64,000 bases of DNA from Hyphomicrobiales bacterium (GCA_900470155.1 UBZT01000002.1:62001-126000); one strand, 5' to 3'; shown: positions 36,468-45,699, counted from the first letter of the stretch. Notes: generated from the letters alone by a model not told the origin. Made by a program: numbers and translations.

Positions 36468-38006
36468 TCATGCTTCACCCAGGGGCCAGGTATCGTCCTG
36501 GGGCAACTGACTGCTGATCGATGCAAGCTGCATGATCCGTTCTTCGGTCATCTCGGCGCCGGTTACCTCACCGGTGATGCGCCCCTCACGCACGACCAGC
36601 ACCCGGTCGCTGACCCCGATCAGTTCGGGGAGCTCGGAGGAGATGACAATGACGCCGACGCCTTCATTGGCCAGATCCCGGATCTGGCGATGGATCTCTG
36701 CCTTGGCGCCGACATCGACCCCTCGGGTCGGCTCGTCGAGAAAGACGACCTCAGGTTCGACCGACAACATCTTCGCCAGCGCGACCTTCTGCTGGTTGCC
36801 GCCGCTCAAAGTATTCACGGCATCGCCCACCCCATTGGAGCGCAGCCTCAGTCGCGTTCCATACTGCTCGGCCCGCGCCGTCTCCTGTCGGCGGCTGATC
36901 AAGCCGAATGGATTGGCCACGCGCTTGAGATCGAGCGCCGAGACATTGCTGGCGATGGACATGTTGAGAAACAGGCCGTCGCCCTTGCGGTCCTCGGAGA
37001 CATAGACCAGTCCCTCGCGAATGCTGTCGCGATAGTCCCGCAACGAGAGTTTGCGGCCTTTCAAGGCCACCTCCCCCTCGGCTTTGCCTTCCAGCCTGCA
37101 GATGGCGCGCACGATCTCGCTGCGCCCTGCCCCGATCAGGCCGGCCAGGCCCAGGATCTCGCCCTTGCGTAGGTCGAAACTGACATTGGAAACCCTCCGG
37201 CCCTCGTTCAGATTGCGCACGGAGAGGATGACGTCGTCCGACTTAGCCTCAGGCGCCTGCTTGGGCGGATAGAGCTTGTCGAGCACGCGCCCGACCATGC
37301 TGTTGACCACATCTTCAGGGGTGATCGACGCGATGTCTGCCGTCTTGATGTGGCAACCGTCGCGCATGATAGTGATCCGATCACAATGCTGGAAGATCTC
37401 CGCCATGCGGTGGGAAATGTAGATGATCGCGATGCCGCGATCGGCGAGGCGACGCATGATCTTGAACAGAGTCTGCGCTTCGGTTTCAGTGAGAGCCGCC
37501 GTCGGCTCGTCGAGGATCAGGATGCGGCAGTCGAGCGTCAGCGCCTTGGCAATCTCGACAATCTGCTGCTGCGAAATCGAGAGGTCACCGGCACGGCGTC
37601 TCGGATCGATATCGCCGATTTCTTTGAGGATCTCACCGGCGCGGACGACGAGCGCACGGTAGTCCATCAAAAGGGTACGGCTGCGGCCGGTTTCGGCCAT
37701 GAACATGTTTTCGGCGACGGAAATCTCCGGGCAGAGTGCGATCTCCTGATGCACGAAGCCGATGCCAAGCCGGTTGGCGGCATTCGGCGATGCGATGCGA
37801 ACGGGGGCACCGTCGAGACGGATCTCTCCGCGGTCGGGCTGCAGGATGCCGTCGATGATATGCATCAGCGTCGACTTGCCGGCACCGTTTTCACCGGCCA
37901 GCGCATGGATCTCGCCCCGGCGCAATTCAAGCTGAGCGCCGCGCAGGGCCTGAACCGGTCCGAACGACTTGTGCACGTCCGTCATGCTGAGGACGACCTC
38001 GGCCAT
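36468..38006 (-). CDS. Sugar/polyol ABC transporter ATP-binding protein, two ATPase domains (RbsA-like)
   Basis: 512 residues. Domain 1 has Walker [10 protein letters not shown] (about 40-48), a degenerate signature LSISQQQIVEIAKAL and Walker B ILILDEPTAAL. Domain 2 has the degenerate Walker A GLIGAGRSE, signature LSGGNQQKVALAKML and Walker B VVFLDEPTRGVD. This asymmetric pattern is normal for RbsA/MglA/XylG proteins. ATG at 38006 follows AAGGAGG. Located between binding protein and permease of the same importer. Confidence 0.93.
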   Translation of the reverse strand: MAEVVLSMTDVHKSFGPVQALRGAQLELRRGEIHALAGENGAGKSTLMHIIDGILQPDRGEIRLDGAPVRIASPNAANRLGIGFVHQEIALCPEISVAENMFMAETGRSRTLLMDYRALVVRAGEILKEIGDIDPRRRAGDLSISQQQIVEIAKALTLDCRILILDEPTAALTETEAQTLFKIMRRLADRGIAIIYISHRMAEIFQHCDRITIMRDGCHIKTADIASITPEDVVNSMVGRVLDKLYPPKQAPEAKSDDVILSVRNLNEGRRVSNVSFDLRKGEILGLAGLIGAGRSEIVRAICRLEGKAEGEVALKGRKLSLRDYRDSIREGLVYVSEDRKGDGLFLNMSIASNVSALDLKRVANPFGLISRRQETARAEQYGTRLRLRSNGVGDAVNTLSGGNQQKVALAKMLSVEPEVVFLDEPTRGVDVGAKAEIHRQIRDLANEGVGVIVISSELPELIGVSDRVLVVREGRITGEVTGAEMTEERIMQLASISSQLPQDDTWPLGEA

Positions 38007-38081
38007 GACACCCCTCCTTTCCATCGCTTCGACTTCCCCCGGCGCCGCGTGACGCGCCGCCGGGGTCATGCAGGTCGGCGC

Positions 38082-39095
38082 TCAGCGCCCCTTCATGTAT
38101 TCGTTGAGATCGAAGGATGCGGCATTGGCCTTGGTGATGACCGCAAAGCCATTGTCCATCGACGGCACCTGCATCGGGTTGAAGCCCGATACCTTATAGT
38201 CGTTGAACGGATCGATCAGGTCGGGATGGGCGCCGAGGAAGGTATTCATGAAGCCCATGAAGCCTTGGACGCCCTGGTTGGGGTTGATCGACATGTGGAT
38301 ATTGCCCTGCTTGATGTGTTCGAGCGTGGTGGGCGTGATGTCTGCATGCAGGATCAGCACTTGCTTCTTTGCTTCGAGCACGGCTGCGACCGCACCTTCG
38401 GCCGAACCGGCTTCGGGGATCCAGAGCGCGCCGAGGTTCGGATTGGCCTGCAGCATGGCAGCGACCGCCTGGTAGGCCGCGTTGGAATCCTGGTTGGTTG
38501 CCTGGCGACCGACCAGCTTCATGTCCGGATGGGTGCGCTCCATGTAGTCGATGAGAGCGGTCACCCGCAGGTCGTGATTGCTCTGGCCCGGGTTTTCGAG
38601 AACCGCATATTCGCCCTTGCCGCCGAGCGCCTTTACGATCTCCTCGGCTGCGAACTTCGCCTCGGCGACATTGTCGGAAGTTATGTAGGCCGTACGCTTC
38701 GATTTCGGCGAGTCTGCCGCAAAGGTGGTGACCGAGATGCCGGAGTCGATGGCCCGGTTGATCGGCTCAATGAACGGATCCGACTGCATCGGATGCAGCA
38801 GGATGCCCTTCGGCTTTTTCACCACTTCCTGCTCGAAGGATGCGATCTGCTTGGTAATGTCATAGTCCGGCGTGCCGGTGAAGGCAGCTTCGCAGCCGAG
38901 AGCCTTGGCGGCTTGCTTGAAGCCCTCGAAGACGGGCACCCAGTAAGGATGGCCGGAGACCATCACGTTCATCACATAGGTTTCGCCCGGTTCGCAGGCG
39001 AATTTTCCTTCTGCATTCGCCGGCGCGACAGACCCGCCGGTGACGGCAGCTGCGACCAAACCGATGGCAGTCGCGGCCTTCAGAGACTTCAACAT
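38082..39095 (-). CDS. Periplasmic sugar/polyol-binding protein (RbsB family)
   Basis: 337 residues, signal peptide with cleavage after ANA (about residue 28), then a PBP1 sugar-binding fold (YVMNVMVSGHPYWVPVFEGFKQAAKALG, GILLHPMQSDPF, DSNAAYQAVAAMLQANPNLGALW). First gene of the nine-gene leftward operon, so it should be the most abundant product and defines the imported substrate, which I cannot name from sequence alone. ATG at 39095 follows GGGAGGGG. Confidence 0.91.
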   Translation of the reverse strand: MLKSLKAATAIGLVAAAVTGGSVAPANAEGKFACEPGETYVMNVMVSGHPYWVPVFEGFKQAAKALGCEAAFTGTPDYDITKQIASFEQEVVKKPKGILLHPMQSDPFIEPINRAIDSGISVTTFAADSPKSKRTAYITSDNVAEAKFAAEEIVKALGGKGEYAVLENPGQSNHDLRVTALIDYMERTHPDMKLVGRQATNQDSNAAYQAVAAMLQANPNLGALWIPEAGSAEGAVAAVLEAKKQVLILHADITPTTLEHIKQGNIHMSINPNQGVQGFMGFMNTFLGAHPDLIDPFNDYKVSGFNPMQVPSMDNGFAVITKANAASFDLNEYMKGR

Positions 39096-39123
39096 TTTCC
39101 CCTCCCAGAGATGACAACGATGC

Positions 39124-39154
39124 GCAATAAATATCTTCATACAGAATTTATTGC
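39124..39154. promoter_or_regulatory. Candidate SorC-regulator operator upstream of the polyol operon
   Basis: GCAATAAAT (39124-39132) and ATTTATTGC (39146-39154) form a perfect nine-base inverted repeat with a 13-base spacer, centred about 44 bases before the first start codon of the operon. A related half-site, ATGCAATTTAT, recurs at 39218-39228 inside GATGA-N11-TCATC. The spacing and position fit an operator for the operon's own SorC-type regulator; this is inference. Confidence 0.5.
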
Positions 39155-39545
39155 ATGACGAGAGCTTTAATTGCTAAATCGACCAGCGTCAACTAGGCCG
39201 CATTATATTCTTGATGATGCAATTTATTTCATCTCGTTGCCGCTGGGAGACTTGCGGCGCGAAAAGCACGTAGGAAAGTCTCGATTGCAGCGACTGGGGC
39301 CTGCGCAGCGGTGATGCATCAGGGCTTTGCGGTAGCGCAGTACAGTCGTTCAAGCTTTGATCACGGTCCGTAAAAGCCGCTTTGATGAAGCCAGATCAGT
39401 CAGACCGGCGTAGTGGTGGCCACAGCCACGCTGCCAACTTGAGCACCAATGTCGCTGGCACCGACGTTGACTCTCCGGACCTCTGAAAGAGGTTCTCTTC
39501 AACCTTGCCGACCTGGCAAATCTGAGCTTTTGCCGAGAAGCGGTT
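39155..39545. other. Intergenic region between the polyol operon promoter and the galactose/arabinose operon end
   Basis: About 390 bases without a convincing gene. The right side adjoins the stop of the SDR gene at 39546, so it holds the promoter of the polyol operon (near 39160-39240) and the 3' end of the leftward galactose/arabinose operon. I saw no T-tract terminator. Confidence 0.5.
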
Positions 39546-40325
39546 TCACGCCGGATGCTGCTGCATGCTCAGGCCCCCGTCGATGGTCAGGCAGGTGGCG
39601 TTCATGAAGGGACATTCGTCCGAAACCATGAACACAGCTGCCATCGCAATCTCCTGGGGTGAGGCGATGCGGCCACCGGGATGGAGTTTCAAAGTGTCGA
39701 CCTTGGCAGCCTCTGGGTCGGGAAAGCTGTTCCAGTAGTCGATGACCTTCTGGGTCGCGACGTAGCCCGGCGCAAGCGCATTCACACGAATGCCCTGTGC
39801 GGCATATTCCAGGCCAAGCGATTTGGTCATACCCAGCAGCGCATGCTTGGCCAGAGGATAGGGAAAGGTGTGCTTGATGATGGTGAAGGCATGGGTTGAG
39901 GCAATATTGACTATGACGCCGCCGCCGCCAGCTATCATGCCCGGCAGCACCGCGCGGCAGCAGTTCCAGGCGCCTTTCAGATTGATGTCGAAACAGCGTG
40001 CCCATTCCTCGTCGGTCGAAGCGAGCGGCTCGGCAAAGACATTGACGCCGGCATTGTTGACCAGCGCGTTGATCTGGCCGATCTCGTGTTTTGCCTGGGA
40101 CACCGCCTCAGCAATGGCTGCCGCATCGGTAATGCTGGCAGTCGCGTGGCTGACCTTGGTTCCGGAGGCCTTCAACGCCTCGACCGCGGTCGACAGCAGC
40201 GCACCATCCAGATCGATCAGCAGCAGGGCCGCCCCTTCGCGCGCGAATGCTTCTGCCATCGCAAGGCCGATGCCCTGGGCCGCACCCGTTATCATGATCC
40301 GCTTGCCGTCGAGCCTGCCGCCCAT
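39546..40325 (-). CDS. Short-chain dehydrogenase, probable sugar 1-dehydrogenase
   Basis: 259 residues, classical SDR. TGAAQGIGLAMAEAFAREGA is the cofactor turn, NNAG is present, then the catalytic Ser in NIASTHAF, YPLAK as YxxxK (about residue 155) and the end GGLSMQQHPA. An acidic residue after the second strand (LLLIDLDGA) favours NAD over NADP. In context it probably oxidises galactose, arabinose or a related aldose to the lactone, the first step before dehydration by DgoD. ATG at 40325 follows GGAGACTTTAGGC and overlaps the spacing from the aldose epimerase stop (40328). Confidence 0.85.
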   Translation of the reverse strand: MGGRLDGKRIMITGAAQGIGLAMAEAFAREGAALLLIDLDGALLSTAVEALKASGTKVSHATASITDAAAIAEAVSQAKHEIGQINALVNNAGVNVFAEPLASTDEEWARCFDINLKGAWNCCRAVLPGMIAGGGGVIVNIASTHAFTIIKHTFPYPLAKHALLGMTKSLGLEYAAQGIRVNALAPGYVATQKVIDYWNSFPDPEAAKVDTLKLHPGGRIASPQEIAMAAVFMVSDECPFMNATCLTIDGGLSMQQHPA

Positions 40326-40327
40326 GC

Positions 40328-41191
40328 CTAAAGTCTCCTGATATGTATGGTGATCTCGCCGCGCATGCTGTCTGCGCCGCCCAGCCGTTTCAAGCCACCA
40401 TGGTCTGGCATGTGATGACCGTTTGGCAAATGGGTCATCGGCTCGAAACAGAAGAAGTCGCGCCGATCAGACGGCATGTAGAGCATGAAGATGTCATGGA
40501 CCGGTGTCGCCTCGATATCGGCGGCGAGGCCAAGTTCCGGCCACTCGATCCCAGCAAATCCATCCCAGCCGGCAAAGGCATTGTTGACGAAGCGATCGGG
40601 CAGATGCGCGCCGCCTGAGAAATCCAGGCCATCGGGAACTGGCCCGCTATGACCCGGCAGATGGCCCGCACGCTCGTTCCAGAAGTTTGGCGCGCGCACC
40701 GTCAGCCGCGTCTGCGGCGTCCGCGCGAAGAAAGGATGCTGGCCAAGCCCGTAAGGCAGCGGCAAACCGCCTTGGTTGCTCACGGAAAGCTGCAGCCTCA
40801 GGGTCTCGCCGGCCAGTGACAGCGTCTGGCGCGCGCAGTAGTCATAGAGTGAGGTTTGGTCGGGCGGATGACGCAGCGACAGCACGACATGGGCCTGGCC
40901 GAACTCCTCGACATCCCATAGAGCCAACCAGCCATCGCCATGGAGATAGAGCGGATCCTGGCTGTTCGGCTGGAAATGGTACTGCGTGCCCTCAAAGGCA
41001 AAGCCGTTGTGTTCGACGCGATTGCCGAAGGGCACCAGCGGGAAACTGGCGATCGTGCCTTCAGGACCGCCGCCCGGCACTAGGAAGGGCACCCCGTCGA
41101 AGCTCGCTTCGAGGATCGCGCCACCCTGGCGGGCAACCCGGACGGCAAGGGCACCGTCCGAGAGATCGATGGTTTCCGACGCCGGTATCAC
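40328..41191 (-). CDS. galM: Aldose 1-epimerase (mutarotase) family protein
   Basis: 287 residues. The beta-sandwich of the galactose mutarotase superfamily is suggested by PFGNRVEHNGFAFEG (substrate arginine), LYLHGDGWL with the active-site histidine, GLGQHPFFARTP with the second histidine (about residue 165) and a C-terminal acidic FCFEPMTHLPNGHH. It interconverts alpha and beta aldoses, feeding the dehydrogenase encoded next. It starts at GTG 41191, which overlaps the permease stop (GTGA). Confidence 0.85.
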   Translation of the reverse strand: MIPASETIDLSDGALAVRVARQGGAILEASFDGVPFLVPGGGPEGTIASFPLVPFGNRVEHNGFAFEGTQYHFQPNSQDPLYLHGDGWLALWDVEEFGQAHVVLSLRHPPDQTSLYDYCARQTLSLAGETLRLQLSVSNQGGLPLPYGLGQHPFFARTPQTRLTVRAPNFWNERAGHLPGHSGPVPDGLDFSGGAHLPDRFVNNAFAGWDGFAGIEWPELGLAADIEATPVHDIFMLYMPSDRRDFFCFEPMTHLPNGHHMPDHGGLKRLGGADSMRGEITIHIRRL

Positions 41192-42138
41192 CGGTGACGG
41201 CCTGCGGCGGAGGAGCGGAGATTGTCAAGCAGAACGGCGATCAACAGGATCAGGCCGCGAACGACATATTGGTAGAAGGCCTGGATGTTGAGCAGGTTCA
41301 TGACGTTTTCGGCAATGCCCATGATCAGAACACCGACGATCACGCCGCTCATGGCCGCCCGACCACCGGCCAGCGACACACCGCCGAGAACGCAGGCGGA
41401 AATGACCGAGAGTTCAAGACCGGTGGCGGCATTGGGCTGGCCCGACGTGATGCGCGAGGCGAGCAGGATTCCGGCAATGGCGCAAACCAGGCCCTGCAGC
41501 GCGAAAATCCAGATCCGCATATTGACGACATTAACGCCGGCCAGCCGCGATGCTTCCGGATTGCCGCCGATCGCCAGCGTGTTTTTGCCGAACACCGTGC
41601 GGTTGAGAATGAAGCCGAAGACGATAAACAGCGCCACCATGATCCAGATCGGCGTCGGGATACCGAGAAAGCGCGACAGCGCCAGCTGGTAGAAGCCGGG
41701 ATCGTTGATGCCGACTGCGCGGCCATCGGATGCGATCAGCGCGAAGCCGCGCACGATCTGCATGGTGGCGAGCGTGGTGATCAGCGCGTTGATGCGGAAG
41801 CGGGCAATGACCACACCATTGATCAGGCCGACAAAGGCGCCGGCGGCCAGCGCCGCGACTAGGCCGAGGATGATCGAGCCCGTCGCATTGGAGGCCATGA
41901 CGGCAATCATGCCGGAAAAGGCCACCGTCGATCCAACCGACAGGTCGAAATCGCGCGAGGCCAGGCAAAACATCATGGTACAGGCGACGATGCCGATGGT
42001 GACGACCGATTGCAGCAGGCCGAGCATGTTGCGCTCGGTCATGAAATTGGGAACCGTCAGCGCCACAATGGCAAAGGCGATCGCGAAGATCACCACCAGG
42101 CCCTGTTCACCGAGAAGAAGTTTTTTGAGGGAAGTCAT
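41188..42138 (-). CDS. araH: L-arabinose/galactose-type ABC transporter permease (AraH-like)
   Basis: 316 residues, eight to ten membrane spans. Family features include FCLASRDFDLSVGSTVAFSG (about 58-77), the coupling loop AIGGNPEASRLAGVNVVNMR and SACVLGGVSLAGGRAAMSG. The third gene of an AraFGH transporter set in the standard order F-G-H. It takes sugar from the AraF-like protein and is driven by the AraG-like ATPase. ATG at 42138, 12 bases after the ATPase stop; the Shine-Dalgarno is weak, suggesting translational coupling. Confidence 0.9.
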   Translation of the reverse strand: MTSLKKLLLGEQGLVVIFAIAFAIVALTVPNFMTERNMLGLLQSVVTIGIVACTMMFCLASRDFDLSVGSTVAFSGMIAVMASNATGSIILGLVAALAAGAFVGLINGVVIARFRINALITTLATMQIVRGFALIASDGRAVGINDPGFYQLALSRFLGIPTPIWIMVALFIVFGFILNRTVFGKNTLAIGGNPEASRLAGVNVVNMRIWIFALQGLVCAIAGILLASRITSGQPNAATGLELSVISACVLGGVSLAGGRAAMSGVIVGVLIMGIAENVMNLLNIQAFYQYVVRGLILLIAVLLDNLRSSAAGRHR

Positions 42139-42150
42139 TGGCGTCGTTCC

Positions 42151-43653
42151 TTAAGAGGCTGCGGCGGTGCGGTCGGGCAAGGCAGATGTCAGGATGCGGC
42201 GTTCGTCGAAATCCGGCCGCTCCACATCGGCAACAACATGGCCTTGGCACATGACCATGATCCGGTCCGAGATGCCCATGACCTCGGGCAATTCGCTGGA
42301 GATGACAACGATCGCCATGCCCCCGGCGGCAAGCCCGTAGAGGATCTCGTAGATTTCCGCCTTGGCACCGATATCGATGCCGCGTGTCGGCTCATCGATG
42401 ACCAGAACCTTGACACCCTGTTCGGACAGCCAGCGGCCGAGAATGACCTTCTGCTGGTTGCCGCCGGAGAGATTGATGATGTCCTGCTTGCGCGAAGGCG
42501 TCCGGACCCGAAGGCGCGCGATGAAGTCGTCGGCGACCGAGGCTTCCTTACCGAGGCTTAAGATACCGAAGGGCGAAAAATGCCGCCGTGAGGAAATGGT
42601 GATGTTTTCCTCTATCGAGCGGCCTTGGATGATGCCGTCATGCTTGCGGTCTTCCGGGCACAGCACGATGCCGGCGCGGATGGAGGCGCCGGGGTTGTCG
42701 GCGGCAACGGCCATGCCATCGATGGTGACTGTACCGCCGTGGCGATGGTCGGCGCCGTAGAGCAGGCGGGCCATTTCACTACGGCCGGCGCCGATCAGGC
42801 CGAAAAAGCCCAGGATTTCGCCCTGCCGGACGGAAAAGCTGATTGGCCGCGGCAGATGCGATCCGCTCAGATCCTTCACTTCGAGACGCGGAAGGCCAAA
42901 ATCGCGGCCATGCCAGCCCCAGATATTGCTGATCTCGCGGCCAACCATTTCGGCGATGATCTGGTCGCGGCTGGTGTCGGCAATTCGGGGATGATGCGCC
43001 GCGAGCTTGCCATCGCGCAGCACCGTGAGACTGTCGCAGAGCCGGAAGATCTCGTCGAGCCGGTGGGACACGTAGAGGATGACGGTGCCCTTGGCCTTCA
43101 GCTTCTCGATCAGTGCAAACAGCACTTCGCTTTCGCGCGACGACAGTGAAGAGGTTGGTTCATCCAGCGCGATGACGCGGGCGTCGAGAATGACAGCCTT
43201 GGCAATCTCCACCATCTGGCGGGCGCCAATGGACAAAGAGGACACCTTGGCGGCGGGATCGATGTCGATACCGATATCCTGGAGCTTTGCAGCAACGCTG
43301 TCGATCAGCTTTCGCCGGCTGATGACGCCGCCGGAGGAGGGAAAGCGACCGAGCCAGAGGTTTTCCGCCACCGTCAGTTCTGGCACCAGCTGCAATTCCT
43401 GGTGAATGACGATGACCCCTGCGGCAAAGGCGTCGCGCACCGATTTATAGGATTGCGCTTCACCGTCGATGGCAATGGTGCCAGTATCGGCAGACTGGTC
43501 GCCGGAAAGCAGGCGGATCAGGGTCGATTTGCCAGCGCCGTTCTCGCCCATCAGGCCATGGACCGCACCCTTGGCGACTGAAAAGGACACGTCCGAAAGC
43601 GCCTGGACGCCGGGATAGCCCTTGCTGATATCTTTGAATTCGAGGAAGGCCAT
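42151..43653 (-). CDS. araG: L-arabinose/galactose-type ABC transporter ATP-binding protein (AraG-like)
   Basis: 500 residues, two ATPase domains. Domain 1: Walker [10 protein letters not shown] (about 36-44), signature LSIGARQMVEIAKAV, Walker B RVIALDEPTSSLS. Domain 2: GLIGAGRSEMARLLYG, signature LSGGNQQKVILGRWL, Walker B VLVIDEPTRGID. Length and degenerate elements are normal for AraG. It is co-transcribed with araF 60 bases upstream and araH downstream. ATG at 43653 follows GGAGCTTCC. Confidence 0.92.
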   Translation of the reverse strand: MAFLEFKDISKGYPGVQALSDVSFSVAKGAVHGLMGENGAGKSTLIRLLSGDQSADTGTIAIDGEAQSYKSVRDAFAAGVIVIHQELQLVPELTVAENLWLGRFPSSGGVISRRKLIDSVAAKLQDIGIDIDPAAKVSSLSIGARQMVEIAKAVILDARVIALDEPTSSLSSRESEVLFALIEKLKAKGTVILYVSHRLDEIFRLCDSLTVLRDGKLAAHHPRIADTSRDQIIAEMVGREISNIWGWHGRDFGLPRLEVKDLSGSHLPRPISFSVRQGEILGFFGLIGAGRSEMARLLYGADHRHGGTVTIDGMAVAADNPGASIRAGIVLCPEDRKHDGIIQGRSIEENITISSRRHFSPFGILSLGKEASVADDFIARLRVRTPSRKQDIINLSGGNQQKVILGRWLSEQGVKVLVIDEPTRGIDIGAKAEIYEILYGLAAGGMAIVVISSELPEVMGISDRIMVMCQGHVVADVERPDFDERRILTSALPDRTAAAS

Positions 43654-43713
43654 GGAAGCTCCGCGGAAAGGCCCGGCGGTCTGGTCCGCCGGGCGTGCTT
43701 GCCAAAAGGCAGG

Positions 43714-44697
43714 TTACTCGATTCCGAGTTCCTTGCGGACGGTTTCGTAGTCGCTGCGCAGTGCAAGTGCACCGGCTGTCAGCGTCAGCTTTTCCGGTTC
43801 CTTGCCGTTGGCGATCCACTCGTACATGTTGAGTGCGGTCTCGTAGCCATGACGTTTTGGCGAAATGATCACGGTGCCGAAGAAGCCGGTCGCAGTTGGC
43901 TTTTTGAACTCGTTGATGGCCGATTCAGCGCCGCCGATGCCGACACCGAGGACGTTTTCAGCGGGGATGCCGACCGATTCCGTGGCGCGGACTGCCCCAA
44001 GCACGGCTTCGTCGTTGAGACCGAAGGCGATCCAGTGCTTTACGTCGGCATGTTTGTTCAACACAGTTGTCGCCGCGTTCAGAGCGGCTTCGGTATCAGT
44101 CTTGGCCTGCGGGGCGTCGTAGATGTTTTCAGCCGGGAAGCCGGCAGCCTTCAGGGCCGCGATCGCGCCTTCGACGCGGTCGACGGCAGTCGGCAACTGG
44201 TCGTAGGAAACACGGATCGCGCCGACCTGCTTCATGTCCCAGCCGCGCTTCTTGATTTCTTCGGCAAGAGCCTGCCCCACGGTTTCGCCGATCTTCGCGG
44301 CCGAGATGCCCATGTGGACCACATCCTCAAGCGGATTGCCATCGGCACCGACGAGACGGTCGTCAACCGTCATGACTTTGAGGTCATTGGCCGCAGCCTT
44401 GGCGACAATCCCGGGACCGAGTTTCACATCGGGCGTGCAGATGATGAAGCCCTGGGCGCCCTGGGCGGCAAGGTTGTCAATTGCCGACTGCACCTTTTCG
44501 CCGTCCTCGGCGCCGATCTTCACCAGTGTGAAGCCCTTTTCCTTGGCGGCCTGGTCGGCGAATTTCCATTCGTCCTGGAACCAGGGCTCCTCCGGCTGCT
44601 TCACCAGAAAGCCGATCTTAACATCGGCTGCATAGGTCGAGCCGGCTGCCGCGAACGCGACGACGCCAGCCAGGATGGCTTTTTTCCATGAGCGCAT
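43714..44697 (-). CDS. araF: L-arabinose-type periplasmic binding protein (AraF-like)
   Basis: 327 residues. Signal peptide (cleavage after TYA, about residue 23) then a mature protein that follows E. coli AraF closely: VKIGFLVKQPEEPWFQDEWK at its start, GAQGFIICTPDVKLGPGIVAKA, LKVMTVDDRLV, KHWIAFGLNDEAVLGAVRATESVG and GIGIGGAESA. AraF binds L-arabinose and also D-galactose and D-fucose; the adjacent galactonate dehydratase and epimerase leave the physiological sugar open between these. ATG at 44697 follows GGGAGAGAA. First gene of the leftward operon; a palindrome lies in its promoter. Confidence 0.9.
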   Translation of the reverse strand: MRSWKKAILAGVVAFAAAGSTYAADVKIGFLVKQPEEPWFQDEWKFADQAAKEKGFTLVKIGAEDGEKVQSAIDNLAAQGAQGFIICTPDVKLGPGIVAKAAANDLKVMTVDDRLVGADGNPLEDVVHMGISAAKIGETVGQALAEEIKKRGWDMKQVGAIRVSYDQLPTAVDRVEGAIAALKAAGFPAENIYDAPQAKTDTEAALNAATTVLNKHADVKHWIAFGLNDEAVLGAVRATESVGIPAENVLGVGIGGAESAINEFKKPTATGFFGTVIISPKRHGYETALNMYEWIANGKEPEKLTLTAGALALRSDYETVRKELGIE

Positions 44698-44762
44698 GTG
44701 TTCTCTCCCAAATTCGAAAAAATGTGCAACTGCCTCCCCGGCAGTGTTCAAGAATTAGGTTA

Positions 44763-44799
44763 AATCATCATACCAGTCAATTGCCTTGGTATGATGATT
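44763..44799. promoter_or_regulatory. Perfect 13-bp palindrome, probable GntR/FadR operator
   Basis: AATCATCATACCA (44763-44775) and TGGTATGATGATT (44787-44799) are exact reverse complements with an 11-base spacer. The site lies between araF (start 44697, leftward) and the FadR-type regulator (start 44888, rightward), where a regulator could control both directions. The internal ATCATCAT/ATGATGAT repeats in each arm suggest more than one bound dimer. Confidence 0.7.
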
Positions 44800-44887
44800 G
44801 AGATAAACGTGTCCGCGTTGGTTTTTCAAGTGGCGGCGATATCGTAAGCCCTTGCGAATTCAGGTAGACGGGTAGAGGACGGCGCAT

Positions 44888-45661
44888 ATGGAGGCCAGGG
44901 TGGAAACGGGCGAGCAGCAGGACAAAGGGCAGCAACTGGCAACGGTTCGCCGACCGCGGGTCCGCCGCAATGTCACTGTGGCCATTGCCCAGGACATCTG
45001 CGCCGACCGCTATCCACCGGGCAGCCAGCTTCCGCGCGAAAACGACCTTTGTGATATCTATGGTGTCAGTCGCACGGTTATCCGTGAATCCCTGAAGATC
45101 CTCGAATCCAAAGGCCTGCTGCGCGGCAAGCCGCGGGTCGGCACTATCGTGTGCGACAAGGATGACTGGAATATCCTCGATGCCGACGTGCTGGAATGGA
45201 TCGGCCCCTACATCAAGGATTTCGACCTCTTGGGCTGTATTCTGGAGGCGCGACGCACAATCGAACCGGTGGCCGCTGAACTCGCCGCGATGCGGGCCAC
45301 GACCCAGCAGATCGCAGACCTTGAAAGTGCCTGGCGGCAAATGCGTGATTCGCGAGATGACCCGGAGCGGTTCACCGAAGCGGATGTGCTTTTTCATACG
45401 GTGCTTCTCGCTGCCAGCCACAATCAGGTCTTCCGCCGCCTCTCAAGCGCTATCCATGCAGCCCTGCGCTATGCGCTGCACGCCTCAAACATCGCGGTTG
45501 AAAACCGTGAAGGTGCAGTCGCCATCCATGGCGAACTGGTCGAGGCCCTGCGCATGCGCAATGGCGAAAAAGCAAAGCAAGTTGCCAACCGCATGCTTGA
45601 TCTCGCCGTCCACGATCTGGCCGCTGCCGAACGGGCAATTGGCCGCAACAAGAATACGTAA
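44888..45661 (+). CDS. GntR-family regulator, FadR/FCD subfamily (DgoR-like)
   Basis: 257 residues. Winged helix-turn-helix at about 28-98 ([37 protein letters not shown]) and an all-helical FCD effector domain with the usual metal-site residues: Asp in FTEADVLFH, His in the same segment, His in AASHN and His in [10 protein letters not shown]. It precedes the galactonate dehydratase gene by 38 bases, and the DgoR group of this family represses galactonate genes until galactonate or a related acid binds. It probably binds the 13-bp palindrome upstream. ATG at 44888 follows AGAGGACGG. Confidence 0.88.
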   Translation: MEARVETGEQQDKGQQLATVRRPRVRRNVTVAIAQDICADRYPPGSQLPRENDLCDIYGVSRTVIRESLKILESKGLLRGKPRVGTIVCDKDDWNILDADVLEWIGPYIKDFDLLGCILEARRTIEPVAAELAAMRATTQQIADLESAWRQMRDSRDDPERFTEADVLFHTVLLAASHNQVFRRLSSAIHAALRYALHASNIAVENREGAVAIHGELVEALRMRNGEKAKQVANRMLDLAVHDLAAAERAIGRNKNT

Positions 45662-45699
45662 GGCACGCACGGCCTGTAACAGCAGAGAAGATGAAGCGC

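Noticed and set aside
37350..39158. Long rightward open frame (over 600 codons) antisense to the binding-protein and ATPase genes
   Set aside because: It runs opposite to two clear transporter genes with strong motifs, shows no domain, and long antisense frames are common at this GC content.
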